Positions 22,685-31,722 of a stretch of DNA of 35,415 nucleotides are shown here, piece after piece. The DNA comes from Arthrobacter sp. SO3 (GTDB lineage Bacteria > Actinomycetota > Actinomycetes > Actinomycetales > Micrococcaceae): the NCBI RefSeq assembly GCF_020532825.1, contig NZ_MQTS01000101.1, positions 5,527 to 40,941 on the forward strand, written 5' to 3'. Both the position numbers and the translations under genes were made by a program. How positions within the stretch are numbered: the stretch's first letter is position 1; each line of letters begins with the position of its first letter. The notes below the pieces were generated by a model. It had not been told where the DNA came from and did no database searches. It worked only from the letters and a program-made list of their open reading frames with translations.

Positions 22685-25293
22685 GGATCGGCCGCTTCAG
22701 CCGGCTGCCGGGTGCTGGCGTCGCGTTCCCACGTCCCCGGGTGCGCGTTCCCGCGGCGGCCGGCAAGGGCAAACCCCACGTAAACCAGGGCGTGGCCGGC
22801 AGATAACGGACCGCGAATTGAGCGGGCTACCTCGGCCAGCGTGTGGCTGGCCGTACCGTGCCCGCCGTGCTGTTCGGCGTTTCCGCGATAGATCCGATGC
22901 AACACGGCCACCTGGTCCCGGGGCGTCCGCGGCGGGCAGATGATCGCCGGGGTCACGTCCAGGACGGCTTTTTCCCCCGGCTCGAAGAGCCGGTCCACGA
23001 ACAGGTCATCGGCGATCAGGTCGGGGAACTGCTGGAAACGCTGTCGCCCTACTTCTGACAGTCCATAAACTCCGCCGCCCCACAACCCGCTGCGGGTCGT
23101 GGGAAGCTGCAGTCGGGTCCTGTAGTAGGAGTGGATCAGCGGGTGGGCGCCCTCAAGGTCAAAGCGCACTGCTGGACGGGCCGCCAGTAGTCGACCGGAG
23201 GCAAGTGCGCTGAGGACCTCGCGCACCGTGCCAGGGCCAATTTGAACATCCGCGTCAAGGTACAGCCGCGGCCAATGGGAGGCGACGGCGTCCCCCGCGT
23301 TGAGAGCGGCAGCCTTGGACGGCTGCGGCATATTCAGTACCGTCACACCCTCGAATCCCCTGGCGATCGCGGCAGTTTCATCGGTACAGCCGTTGCAGGC
23401 CACGATGACCTCCAGTTCCCCTGCCGCGGCCAGGGTGGCGAGCGGCGCCAGTGTCCGGGCGATCACGGAGGCCTCGTTGTGGGCCGGAATGATCACCGAC
23501 CCAAGGGGGATTCCGTCAGGGTCCGTGCTGTTTGAATTGCCCGCACTCGGGCCAGGCAGCGCAGCCCAGCGCCGCTCGTCGAGCAGCGTCGGCAGCACAC
23601 CTCTGCGGTCCGGTCTCCAGCACCGTAACATCTCAGAGAATGCCACGACGCCGTGGAACACTGCCGCGTAAGACGCCGAATGGTACTTGCGAATGTAACG
23701 GACACGGTTGACAGCCATGAGCGCGTTCAACAGGGGCGAACTGCCGGAAGCGCCCCCTGCATGGCTCATGACCGCAGCAGGTTCGTACCAGACGGTTTCC
23801 CCCATCGTGCGCAGACCTCGGAAGAAATCGGTCTCTTCGCCGTAGAGGAAGTAGGACTCGTCCCACGCCAGTGAGTTGGCCAGAGGACGCCGGATCATCA
23901 GCGCAGCACCCGTCGCCCAATCCACCGTGTGGGGATGGGCATAGCTCTCGGGGCTGAGGTCGGTGCCGGAAAGCCATTCGGGCCGGTTGGGGGCCCGACG
24001 GCCTAGAAGGGCATCACCAACGGCATTGGCGATGGTGGGTTCCCGGTAGATGGAGGGGCTTGTTTGACCGCTCGGATTCACCAGACGTGGGACCACAGCC
24101 CCCGCCCGTGAAGCAACCAGCCGTTGCATCATCGTTTTTAGGGATCCGCGTTCCACCGTGAGGTCAGGGTTCAGCACCATAACAATCGCGGCATCTCCGG
24201 CCCTGCGCATGGCAGCATTAATGCCCCCGGAGTAACCCAGATTGCCGCCAGTGGCGAACGCCAGCACGTCAGGGTGCCGGTTCCGCGCGAACTCCAGCGT
24301 CCCGTCACTTGACGAGTTGTCGGCCACCAGCACGCGCAGAGTCAGGTCGGCCGTTTCGGCACGCAGGCTCTCGATCAGCGCATCCAAGCATTCTGCGCTG
24401 TTGTACGTCACGACAATCACAACGGCGTCCGCCGCTCCGTCCGGACCCGTAAACTGGCCGGGCGTTCGGGGTGCCGGTTCTGCCGACGTCAGGCTGTCAG
24501 GCCTGGCCGGTGGAACGCAGCAGGAGGTCGTTCGCAGTTTCAGGTAGGCGGGCGGTCCGTCAACCAGATAGCGCCCCGCCAGCCGCTTGGGTTCAAGCGC
24601 GAGCCGGTAGCCCCACTCCAGACCGTGCTCACAGAACCACTGGGGTGCCCGCTGGACCCTGCCGGCTAGGAAGTCCACAGCTGCCCCGAAGGCCAGCAGG
24701 ACGGCCGCCCCGGTAAGTCCTGCGTACCGGTCGATCCAGAGTTCCTGGCGCGGTTTGCCGAGCCCCACGTAGAGAATCTGTACGCCCGCCCTGGAAATCT
24801 CCATGGCAATCCTTTCGGATGCCGTGGTGGAGGCCAGCTCCTCACGGTCCGGGGACCACATGCCTGCGAGTCGAAGACCGGGGTGTTCGGTCGCGATCTT
24901 CTGAGCCAGGAGCCGCTGGTTGGCAACAGATCCGCCCAGGAATCCCACCCGTAGCCCCAGTTTCTCGGCCTGCGCCAAGAGAGGAGATGCAAGATCACTG
25001 CCGGCCAGTCGCGGCCATCGGTGCCCGGTGAGCCGCTGCGACTGGGAAACCAGGGGGGCACCATCAAGCAGATAGAGCCAGTCAACCGTGCTGGATGGAT
25101 CCGCGTGCAACGTTCCCGCCCAGCGTCCGCCGGTGCCAAAGTGGTGCAGATGGTCGAGATTGACTGAGGCCACTCCGAGCGGCTTCTGTCCGCTACCGTC
25201 GGCCGCCCTTGCGAGGATCCGCTCCAGCGCCGGCTCGGGATCCATGAGGTCTACCGGTGTGCCGCCCAGGATTACCTTGTTACTGTCCAGCAT
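22678..25293 (-). CDS. Three-domain glycosyltransferase: WecG/TagA/CpsF plus two GT2 domains
   Basis: An 871-residue fusion from ATG 25293 (AGGGG upstream); a GTG seven codons earlier is an alternative. Residues 1-255 are a WecG/TagA/CpsF (GT26) domain with LDGAP at 77-81, LGKPRQELWID and DFLAGRVQRAPQWF. A Pro-rich linker follows. Residues 290-560 are a GT2 rhamnosyltransferase-like domain with VVTYNSAE, the metal-site NPDL (375-378) and the acceptor-loop GEETDFF (485-491). Residues 597-800 are a second GT2 with IIPAHNE and the metal site LDADV (679-683). The three activities probably add successive sugars to the lipid-linked unit, but donors are unknown. It overlaps its upstream gene by 14 bases and the downstream one by seven. 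Confidence 0.9.
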   Translation of the reverse strand: MLDSNKVILGGTPVDLMDPEPALERILARAADGSGQKPLGVASVNLDHLHHFGTGGRWAGTLHADPSSTVDWLYLLDGAPLVSQSQRLTGHRWPRLAGSDLASPLLAQAEKLGLRVGFLGGSVANQRLLAQKIATEHPGLRLAGMWSPDREELASTTASERIAMEISRAGVQILYVGLGKPRQELWIDRYAGLTGAAVLLAFGAAVDFLAGRVQRAPQWFCEHGLEWGYRLALEPKRLAGRYLVDGPPAYLKLRTTSCCVPPARPDSLTSAEPAPRTPGQFTGPDGAADAVVIVVTYNSAECLDALIESLRAETADLTLRVLVADNSSSDGTLEFARNRHPDVLAFATGGNLGYSGGINAAMRRAGDAAIVMVLNPDLTVERGSLKTMMQRLVASRAGAVVPRLVNPSGQTSPSIYREPTIANAVGDALLGRRAPNRPEWLSGTDLSPESYAHPHTVDWATGAALMIRRPLANSLAWDESYFLYGEETDFFRGLRTMGETVWYEPAAVMSHAGGASGSSPLLNALMAVNRVRYIRKYHSASYAAVFHGVVAFSEMLRCWRPDRRGVLPTLLDERRWAALPGPSAGNSNSTDPDGIPLGSVIIPAHNEASVIARTLAPLATLAAAGELEVIVACNGCTDETAAIARGFEGVTVLNMPQPSKAAALNAGDAVASHWPRLYLDADVQIGPGTVREVLSALASGRLLAARPAVRFDLEGAHPLIHSYYRTRLQLPTTRSGLWGGGVYGLSEVGRQRFQQFPDLIADDLFVDRLFEPGEKAVLDVTPAIICPPRTPRDQVAVLHRIYRGNAEQHGGHGTASHTLAEVARSIRGPLSAGHALVYVGFALAGRRGNAHPGTWERDASTRQPAEAADPC

Positions 25294-25912
25294 TTCCAGG
25301 CCGCCCCTCAGCACGTTCCCCAGGCATCAGATGCCCGTCGATCTCTTGGTAGCGCCGACCGGTTGCCGGGCACAGCCAGATGCCGCTGCCGTATTGTTTC
25401 AGCGGAAGCCCAGCCTCGCCGACCCAACCCATCTGCCGCGCTGGCATGCCGGCGACGACGGCGTAGGCGGGAACGTCCTTCGTGACGACGGCTCCGGCGG
25501 CCACTGTCGCCCATTCGCCGATGCGAAGCGGGGCGATGCAGACAGCGCGGGCGCCTATGGAGGCGCCTCGGCCGACGGTCACGCCGACGGCTTCCCAGTC
25601 GTCCGCCTCTTTGAGTCGTCCTTCGGGAGTGATGGCCCGCGGGTGCAGGTCGTTGGTCAGCACGGCCGCCGGGCCGACGAAGACGCCGTCGGCCAGGCGG
25701 GCAGGTTCGTAGACCAAGGCATAATTTTGCAGCTTGCAGTTATCTCCCACTTGGACTCCTGGACCGATATAGGCCCCACGGCCGATGTTGCAGTTGGCGC
25801 CGACGGTCGCCTCTTCCCGGATCTGGGCGAGATGCCAGATCCGGGTGTCCTTCCCGATGCTTGCGGTCGCTGCCACGTCTGCTGTTCCGGCCACGTTTCT
25901 CATGTCACTCAT
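25280..25912 (-). CDS. Left-handed beta-helix N-acetyltransferase (WlbB/WxcM-N type)
   Basis: A 210-aa nucleotide-sugar N-acetyltransferase from ATG 25912, which has AGGAG just upstream. Hexapeptide repeats run from about residue 18 (IGKDTRIWHLAQI, VGANCNIGRGAYIGPGVQVG) to residue 150. The typical segment DGVFVGPAAVLTNDLHPRA is present, followed by VAAGAVVTKDVPAYAVVAGMPAR. This subgroup acetylates the 3-amino group of UDP- or dTDP-amino sugars made by a partner DegT aminotransferase; such a gene lies upstream on the same strand. The same frame stays open to an ATG at 26149, which overlaps that gene's stop as ATGA, so a 289-aa form with a basic 79-residue extension cannot be excluded. Confidence 0.9.
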   Translation of the reverse strand: MSDMRNVAGTADVAATASIGKDTRIWHLAQIREEATVGANCNIGRGAYIGPGVQVGDNCKLQNYALVYEPARLADGVFVGPAAVLTNDLHPRAITPEGRLKEADDWEAVGVTVGRGASIGARAVCIAPLRIGEWATVAAGAVVTKDVPAYAVVAGMPARQMGWVGEAGLPLKQYGSGIWLCPATGRRYQEIDGHLMPGERAEGRPGNAGQ

Positions 25913-26145
25913 GTCACTCCTGCCGTAGGCGGTTCCTGTGCCGGGGATCGGCGTGAGGTGGGGCGCGCTGCGCCGGACAGGCGGCAGCCGGACGGCCGCC
26001 GTTCCCGGGAGTGCGCCATGGGTGTTGGTTTCGACGCCCCGCGGGCTGGCGAGAGGCCGGTATGTCCGGCCTACGGCCCGGCGTGAAAGAGCAGCAGTCC
26101 CACTGGCCCTCGTCGTTGCGACGACGTCGCCGAAGCCGGGGCGAC
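25913..26145 (-). other. Largest intergenic gap in the polysaccharide cluster, open in frame with the acetyltransferase
   Basis: The 233 bases have no recognised gene of their own and no clear promoter. They are open in the acetyltransferase frame from an ATG at 26149 and would encode a basic, Arg/Pro-rich segment resembling no domain I know. Short hairpins such as GGCCGG/CCGGCC (near 26055-26080) occur. It is either a noncoding spacer or an N-terminal extension. Confidence 0.5.
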
Positions 26146-27279
26146 TCATGGTTGGCCCCCGTCGACGGCAGCCCGCAGGCTGGCCACGACATGCTCCTGC
26201 TGGCGGACAGTGATGTGGGGATAGATAGGAAGCGAAAGGATCTGCCGGGCGGCCGCTTCGGCAACGGGGTAACTGCCGGATGCCAGGCCCAGCCGCCGCC
26301 AGGCTTCGGTGTGATGGATGGGCGCCGGATAGTGGACTCCCGTTGAAACTCCAGATTCGTTCAGGCAGGCCGCCACCCTGTCGCGCTCGGCGAGCCGGAC
26401 CACAAAAACATGCCAAACATCCGAGTTCCCTGCGGCGGACCGAGGCGTACGCACGGCGCCAAGATCCGCTAGCAATGCCTGGTACAGGGCCGCAGCTTGA
26501 CGCCGGTGCTCATTCCATTCCGGGAGCCGCTTGAGTTTGGTCAGCAGCACGGCCGCCTGGATGGTGTCCAGGCGGGAGTTGATTCCCATGACTTCATGCT
26601 CGTATTTGCGTTCGCTGCCGTGCGCGCTGAGCAGCCGAACCATGCGGGCGGTACCGTCATCGTCCGTGATCACGGCCCCAGCGTCGCCGGCTGCGCCCAG
26701 GTTCTTTCCCGGGTAGAAGCTGGTGGCAGCTACGTGGCCCAATGTTCCGGCAGACCGGCCGAACCGTGTTGCACCCTGTGCCTGCGCAGCATCCTCAATG
26801 ATCACGGCGCCGCAACGCACCGCGATCTCCGCCAACCGCTCAACTGGAGCCACCTGGCCGAAGAGATGCACCGGAATGATGGCCGCTGTCCGGCTGGTGA
26901 CCGAGCTCGCGACAGCGTCCGGATCCAGGAGGAGATGTTCCTCGTCAACGTCCGCGAGCACCGGCACAGCGCCCATCCGGACTACGGCTTCCACGGTGGC
27001 AATGAAGGTATTGGCCGGCACGATGACTTCCTGCCCCGGCCGGACGCCTGCCCCACGCAATGCGAGCTCCAGCGCATCCGTGCCGTTACCCACCCCAATG
27101 CAGTGACGCGCACCGAGGAAGTCCGCGAACTGTCGTTCGAATAGCTCCACTTCCTTGCCGCCGATAAACGCGGCGCGCCTCAGGATGTCCTGCAGTTGCG
27201 GGGCCAGTTCATGTTCTATTTCCGCGTGTTGGGCGGCGATGTCGACCAAAGGGACGCGAAGTTGGTCAGCGGGGTGCAT
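26146..27279 (-). CDS. DegT/DnrJ/EryC1-type nucleotide-sugar 3-aminotransferase
   Basis: A 377-aa PLP enzyme that transaminates a keto-sugar nucleotide. The PLP lysine is K192 in SFYPGKNLGAAGDAG, and the cofactor aspartate is D163 in IIEDAAQAQGA. Start-proximal FIGGKEVELFERQFADFLGA and the HYPAPIHHTEAW loop are like WlbE/WbpE and QdtB/FdtB, which act at C3. GGGAG lies seven bases before the ATG. Together with the Gfo/Idh oxidoreductase (3-keto formation) and the downstream acetyltransferase it could make a 3-acetamido sugar. The position of amination is inferred from family resemblance only. Confidence 0.92.
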   Translation of the reverse strand: MHPADQLRVPLVDIAAQHAEIEHELAPQLQDILRRAAFIGGKEVELFERQFADFLGARHCIGVGNGTDALELALRGAGVRPGQEVIVPANTFIATVEAVVRMGAVPVLADVDEEHLLLDPDAVASSVTSRTAAIIPVHLFGQVAPVERLAEIAVRCGAVIIEDAAQAQGATRFGRSAGTLGHVAATSFYPGKNLGAAGDAGAVITDDDGTARMVRLLSAHGSERKYEHEVMGINSRLDTIQAAVLLTKLKRLPEWNEHRRQAAALYQALLADLGAVRTPRSAAGNSDVWHVFVVRLAERDRVAACLNESGVSTGVHYPAPIHHTEAWRRLGLASGSYPVAEAAARQILSLPIYPHITVRQQEHVVASLRAAVDGGQP

Positions 27280-27281
27280 TG

Positions 27282-28820
27282 TCAGCTCCCTAGGCTAAGG
27301 GGCGCGGCGGTGGAGGCTGGTAGTGGCGCTCCATCCGCACCACTGGCGGTGAGTGTCCGCAGGCTTTTCAACGCCTGCCGTGCATACTTTCGAGTCAGCA
27401 ACAGGTAAAGTGCGGCGCCGGTGGGGCCGCCAGCAATCACGGCGAACAGTGGTTGACCCACGACATTGGCTACCAGCCAGCCAGCCAGCCCGGCAGCGGC
27501 AGCGGCCACTGCCGGCGGCAGGCAACGGAGCACCATCGCGCCAATCGGGGCTCCGACAGTGTTCCGGACGAGCAGGAAATAGATCGGGAGAACAACGAGC
27601 CAGACCACCAAAGCCTGAGCCGCCCCGACGCCTGCCAAGCCGCTGAACGAGGCGCCGACCAACAGCGCCGGCAGCAGGGTGACGAACCATGCCACCTGGA
27701 CCCAAAAAAGGCCACCCGTGCGCCCGGCCCCAACACATAGATCGGCGAGCATTTCCGTGAGGATTCGACCGGCCCCGAATATCCCGAGGCCAATCATCGC
27801 AACTGAAGCCCCGGCCCATGCCTGTCCATAAAGTACGCGGATCAATGGCTCCGCAAGACCAACGAGCAGCGCGGAAACCGGCAACGCCAGGTAGGCGCTG
27901 ATTCCCAGCATTCCCGGTGCCGCCGCAGCTAGCCGCCCTGCCCTGTGCAGGCGCCCGAAGGTCGGCACGGCCACGGTGCGGATCACTGCAGTGATCAAGC
28001 TGCTGGGCAGGCTGGCGAGGTTGAAGGCCAAGAGATATACGCCCAATTCCGCAGCTCCGAGTTCCCGGCCCACGACGATATAGTCCAAATTGAGAGTGGC
28101 GAAGACCACCAGGTTTGCCATGGCCAATGGCATACCCAGGCGAAGGACATAGGCCGCCACCCTGCGGTCGAAACCTGGGCGGAAACGCTGCGGGGTGATC
28201 AGCCAGTACCCGGCTGTCGTGAACAGTTGGCCGCCCAGCCGCGACCAGGCCAACGCGAAGGCCCCCCACCCGTCGAGCGCCATGGGGATGACCAGCACCA
28301 GGGTGCAGGCTGTGCCGGCGACTTCCACCAGCGCCCGGGGCCGCTGGAGGTAGTCTCGCCAAACCATGGCAGCCGGAACACCCGACAGCCCTGCCAGCAG
28401 GACGGTGAAGGCCATAATCTGCACCACGGGGGTCGCGGCGGGATCTCCCATTGCTGCGGCCAGGGCTGGCGCACCCAGGAACACGGCCCCGGTGAGAAAG
28501 GCACTCGTGACCAGGCCGATCGTGAAAATGGTTGGGGCTATTTCCTTTGCGTCACGGTCCCCGCGAGCCAGCGCGGCGGTTGCTCCCAGCTCGGTGATAT
28601 TCAGGGCAATCGTTTGTACCACCAAAGCAACGGCCAGCGCGCCGAAATGTTCCGGAGCCAGGATGCGGGCCAGGATCAACGTGGTGACGAACTGGAGCAC
28701 CCTTCCAGAGCCGACCCCGACGGCGCCCCAGACTATGCCGCCCCGGAGCCGGGTCCTGACCGTCTCGAGGCCACTGTCCGGGCTCTGTGCCGGGCTCACG
28801 ATATCCCCACTTTGCGCCAT
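27282..28820 (-). CDS. Polysaccharide flippase (Wzx-like, MOP superfamily)
   Basis: The 512-aa protein has 12-14 hydrophobic helices in the pattern of polysaccharide transporters of the Wzx/lipopolysaccharide-flippase family. The N-terminal region GGIVWGAVGVGSGRVLQFV and LARILAPEHFGALAVA is typical, followed by LNLDYIVVGRELGAAELGVYLLAFNLA. It should move undecaprenyl-linked repeat units across the membrane. I use the ATG at 28820, inside the 3' end of the glycosyltransferase gene (25-base overlap). It ends two bases before the next gene's start. Confidence 0.9.
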   Translation of the reverse strand: MAQSGDIVSPAQSPDSGLETVRTRLRGGIVWGAVGVGSGRVLQFVTTLILARILAPEHFGALAVALVVQTIALNITELGATAALARGDRDAKEIAPTIFTIGLVTSAFLTGAVFLGAPALAAAMGDPAATPVVQIMAFTVLLAGLSGVPAAMVWRDYLQRPRALVEVAGTACTLVLVIPMALDGWGAFALAWSRLGGQLFTTAGYWLITPQRFRPGFDRRVAAYVLRLGMPLAMANLVVFATLNLDYIVVGRELGAAELGVYLLAFNLASLPSSLITAVIRTVAVPTFGRLHRAGRLAAAAPGMLGISAYLALPVSALLVGLAEPLIRVLYGQAWAGASVAMIGLGIFGAGRILTEMLADLCVGAGRTGGLFWVQVAWFVTLLPALLVGASFSGLAGVGAAQALVVWLVVLPIYFLLVRNTVGAPIGAMVLRCLPPAVAAAAAGLAGWLVANVVGQPLFAVIAGGPTGAALYLLLTRKYARQALKSLRTLTASGADGAPLPASTAAPLSLGS

Positions 28821-29878
28821 GCGGTCCAGCGGACTCGATCCAGCTGCCGTCGTGTACCTTCGATGAGGGTTTGGACGCTGCCGGGCCGTGCTCCCCGTCG
28901 GGCCCGCTCGATTCTGTACCTCACGGATCGGCCTCGCAGCGTGTCTGCGGCTTCCGTGCAAGCTGACTGCGCCACACCCAGGAGGGATAGCGAAAGGTCA
29001 ATGGCGCCACCCGCGTCCAGGTTCCTTTCCGCCAACAGAAGCGCCTCCCGGCAGATTCCCTGCCGTGCCAGTCGATGAAGCAGGCCGGCACCCGGTAGTT
29101 GTTCCTGGAGTTCAGCGGTGGAGAGCACGTTGAAGGCAGCCAGTCTGTGTTCCAGGTCCACCTGGATCGTGTCAAAGGCGGTCAGGTGCATGTTGTTGCC
29201 GTGGACCCGATAGTAGGCTTGCGCCGGACCGTTCACCCGCCCCACATCCCAACCGGCGGCGGTGCGAACCCAGTACTCAAGGTCGCCTGAGTGGGGCAGC
29301 CCCTCGTTGTAGGGGCCCACCTGGCGCATGGCTTCGGTTCGCATGACGACTTCAGGGGACAGAATGAAGCATCTGCCCCGCCGGCACGCCCAGCCCAGCC
29401 ACTCCCGGCCATTCCAAATGGTCCAGCTACCGCGGCGGCCTGAATCCTTGGTGTGAGGTAGTCCCTGCTCCTCGCTGAATTCAAGCGGCATGCCATAAAC
29501 CAGCCCCACTCGCGGATAAGCCCTCATGAGGTCCGCCGCCCGGCCCAGCGCACCAGACGCCAGCAGATCGTCTGCGGAAAGGAGCGCCACGTACTCCGTC
29601 TCGACGCGTGCCAGACCATCGTTGTAGGTGGCGATGTGGCCTTGGTTTTGCGTATGGCGAACCACTGTGATGCGGGCATCAGCCGCGGCGAGGGCTTCGG
29701 CAACGTCCGCGGACCCATCAGGGGACGCATCGTCGACAATGATGACTCTTGCGTGCACGCGTTCCTGGGACAGCACGCTTTGCACGACCTCGGGAAGGTA
29801 CCGGCCGTAGTTGTAACAGGGCACCACCACGGTTATTTCGGCGGCGCCGGTGTGCTCGAACGGCCTGACGCGGCGCAT
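28796..29878 (-). CDS. Family 2 glycosyltransferase
   Basis: A 360-aa GT-A fold transferase. The nucleotide-binding start ITVVVPCYNYGRYLPEVV and IIVDDASPDGS are followed by the metal-binding motif SADD and a mid-domain HSGDLEYWVRTA acceptor-loop region. The last 100 residues are helical and Arg-rich, perhaps for membrane contact. The start lies one base after the NeuD-like gene's stop, and the end overlaps the flippase start. Donor and acceptor are not predictable. Confidence 0.92.
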   Translation of the reverse strand: MRRVRPFEHTGAAEITVVVPCYNYGRYLPEVVQSVLSQERVHARVIIVDDASPDGSADVAEALAAADARITVVRHTQNQGHIATYNDGLARVETEYVALLSADDLLASGALGRAADLMRAYPRVGLVYGMPLEFSEEQGLPHTKDSGRRGSWTIWNGREWLGWACRRGRCFILSPEVVMRTEAMRQVGPYNEGLPHSGDLEYWVRTAAGWDVGRVNGPAQAYYRVHGNNMHLTAFDTIQVDLEHRLAAFNVLSTAELQEQLPGAGLLHRLARQGICREALLLAERNLDAGGAIDLSLSLLGVAQSACTEAADTLRGRSVRYRIERARRGARPGSVQTLIEGTRRQLDRVRWTAWRKVGIS

Positions 29879-29879
29879 T

Positions 29880-30557
29880 TTAGTGCCTCACCACGGCTTG
29901 TTGAATTGTCCGCGGCGCGAATGGATCCTTGGCAATAGCCTTCGCCGGCACTCCAACCCAGATCTCTTCCACCGGCACGTCCGCCAAGACAGCAGCTCCC
30001 ATGCCGACCACCGCCCCGGCACCCACGGAGGTGCCTTCACGCACCGACGAGTTCATGCCAAGGTAGGCGGCGCGCCCGATCCGCACCCCGCCGCCCAGCG
30101 AAACGCCGGCAGCCAGGGTGGCGAAGTCCTCCACAACGTCGTCATGGGTCAGCGTCACACCGGGCATCATCACAACGTGGCTCCCGACCGTGATCCCGGC
30201 GGTCAGGGTGACATTTCCCAGCAGGATGCTTCCGGGGCCGATGTCGCAGCAGTACGGGACCCGCACCGAAGGCTCGATAACGGTGGCAAAGCGGTAGCCC
30301 GGGAAGCCCAGGCCGGCGAGTCTGGCGACAACCCGCTCGCGCCCCTTCCCCGGCCCGATGCAGATGACCACGCGTGCTTCCGGATAACGGAGGGCGTGGC
30401 TCGCAGGACCGATGATGGGAGCGCCGTCCAGGGCCGACCCGGCCTTGGATTCGTCATCGTCGAGCACCCCGACCACGTCGAACTGGCCGTTTTCGCGGAC
30501 GCAGGCAAGCACCTCGCGGGCAAGGCCGCTGGCGCCAATCAGCAGGAGTTCAGTCAT
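29880..30557 (-). CDS. NeuD/PglD-type sugar O/N-acyltransferase
   Basis: A 225-aa acetyltransferase with two parts. An N-terminal Rossmann-like nucleotide-sugar domain starts ELLLIGASGLAREVLACV. A C-terminal left-handed beta-helix has hexapeptides from about residue 95 (CDIGPGSILLGNVTL), and GVTLTHDDVVED carries the histidine that acts as base in PglD. VGVPAKAIAKD closes the helix. PglD acetylates the 4-amino group of a UDP-sugar made by PglE; NeuD O-acetylates sialic acid. The neighbouring DegT gene, which it overlaps by eight bases, favours the PglD-like reading. Confidence 0.9.
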   Translation of the reverse strand: MTELLLIGASGLAREVLACVRENGQFDVVGVLDDDESKAGSALDGAPIIGPASHALRYPEARVVICIGPGKGRERVVARLAGLGFPGYRFATVIEPSVRVPYCCDIGPGSILLGNVTLTAGITVGSHVVMMPGVTLTHDDVVEDFATLAAGVSLGGGVRIGRAAYLGMNSSVREGTSVGAGAVVGMGAAVLADVPVEEIWVGVPAKAIAKDPFAPRTIQQAVVRH

Positions 30558-31722
30558 CGGATTTCCCCGCAGCCTTCAGAATTGAATGGATCACCCGGAA
30601 CTGCTCGTCCAGGCTCAGCTGGTGGTAGACCGGCAGGATGACGGTGTGGTCCGTGAGCCGCTCCGTCACGGACAGGTCCGCCCTGCCGGTGTTCCTGCCG
30701 GTGTAGGCGGGTTGCCGGTGCGCGGCCATGATGCCCCGCCGCGCGGAGATTCCGTCCTGCGCCAGCCGCTCCAGCAGTTCCTCCCGCCCGAGGGCAAAGT
30801 CCGGCAGGACTTCGAACCAGAAAGACTGAAAATTGCTGGTTCCGTATAGCGGGTCCTCGCTAAAGCGGAGCCCTTCGACCTCCGCGAGAGCCTTCCGGTA
30901 GGCGTCTGCAATGGCCCGGCGCCGGGACACTGCTTCACCCAGCCGGCCCAATTGCACGAGCCCGACGGCCGCCTGCATGTCGGTCATCCGGTAGTTGAAC
31001 CCGATCTCCTCGTACTCCTCCGCCGGAGCCAGGACCGAGGCGTGCCGGTCATTCGCCGAGACGCTCATGGCGTGTTCGCGGAGCTTGCGGGCGCGGTCCG
31101 CCCATTCCGCGTTGTGGGTGGTCAGCATCCCGCCCTCACCAGTGGTGAGGATTTTGCGCGGGTGGAACGACCAGGCGGCGAGCTCGGCACCCGCTCCCAC
31201 CGGCCGGCCCCGGTAGGTGGAGCCCGCCGCACAGGCCGCGTCCTCGACGACGGTGATGCCCAATCCGTCGCAGAGGGCACGGATCGGATCCAGATCGACC
31301 GGCATCCCGCCCTGGTCGACCGCGATTACGGCACGGGTGGCGGGCGTCAAGGCAGCGGCGAGCGTCCGCACGGACACATTCCCGGTGTCCGCCTCGACGT
31401 CCGCGAAAACCGGCCTGGCGCCCACATAGGTGACCGCGTTGGCGGTGGCAATGAAGGACAGGGATGGCACAACGACGTCGTCGCGGGGTCCGATGCCGGC
31501 CACCTTCAGCGCCAGATGCAGCGCCGTGGTGCAGTTCGAGACGGCCACGGCGTGGCTGGCCTGCTGCGCGGAGGCAAAGGCTTCCTCGAAGCGCGCCACC
31601 CGGGGTCCCTGCGCCACCCAGCCGGAGGCGATCACATCGGCCACGGCCTCCGCTTCCTCGGCCCCAAGCCAGGGCTTCATCACGTTGATCCGGCTCAGGG
31701 CCCGGTCCTGGCCGACCGTCAT
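30550..31722 (-). CDS. DegT/DnrJ/EryC1-type aminotransferase (PglE-like)
   Basis: A 390-aa PLP-dependent sugar aminotransferase. The start ATG overlaps the SDR stop as ATGA, and the open frame further upstream is ignored. PLP lysine K190 lies in SFHPRKILTTGEGGM and the cofactor aspartate D161 in VVEDAACAAG. The N-terminal motif VMKPWLGAEEAEAVADVI and GWVAQGPRVARFEEAFA, and the MAAHRQPAY segment, match the C4-aminotransferases PglE/PseC/PerA rather than the C3 type. It is paired with the overlapping PglD-like acyltransferase. No UDP-GlcNAc 4,6-dehydratase is in the window, so its keto substrate must come from elsewhere or from the neighbouring SDR. Confidence 0.92.
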   Translation of the reverse strand: MTVGQDRALSRINVMKPWLGAEEAEAVADVIASGWVAQGPRVARFEEAFASAQQASHAVAVSNCTTALHLALKVAGIGPRDDVVVPSLSFIATANAVTYVGARPVFADVEADTGNVSVRTLAAALTPATRAVIAVDQGGMPVDLDPIRALCDGLGITVVEDAACAAGSTYRGRPVGAGAELAAWSFHPRKILTTGEGGMLTTHNAEWADRARKLREHAMSVSANDRHASVLAPAEEYEEIGFNYRMTDMQAAVGLVQLGRLGEAVSRRRAIADAYRKALAEVEGLRFSEDPLYGTSNFQSFWFEVLPDFALGREELLERLAQDGISARRGIMAAHRQPAYTGRNTGRADLSVTERLTDHTVILPVYHQLSLDEQFRVIHSILKAAGKSDD

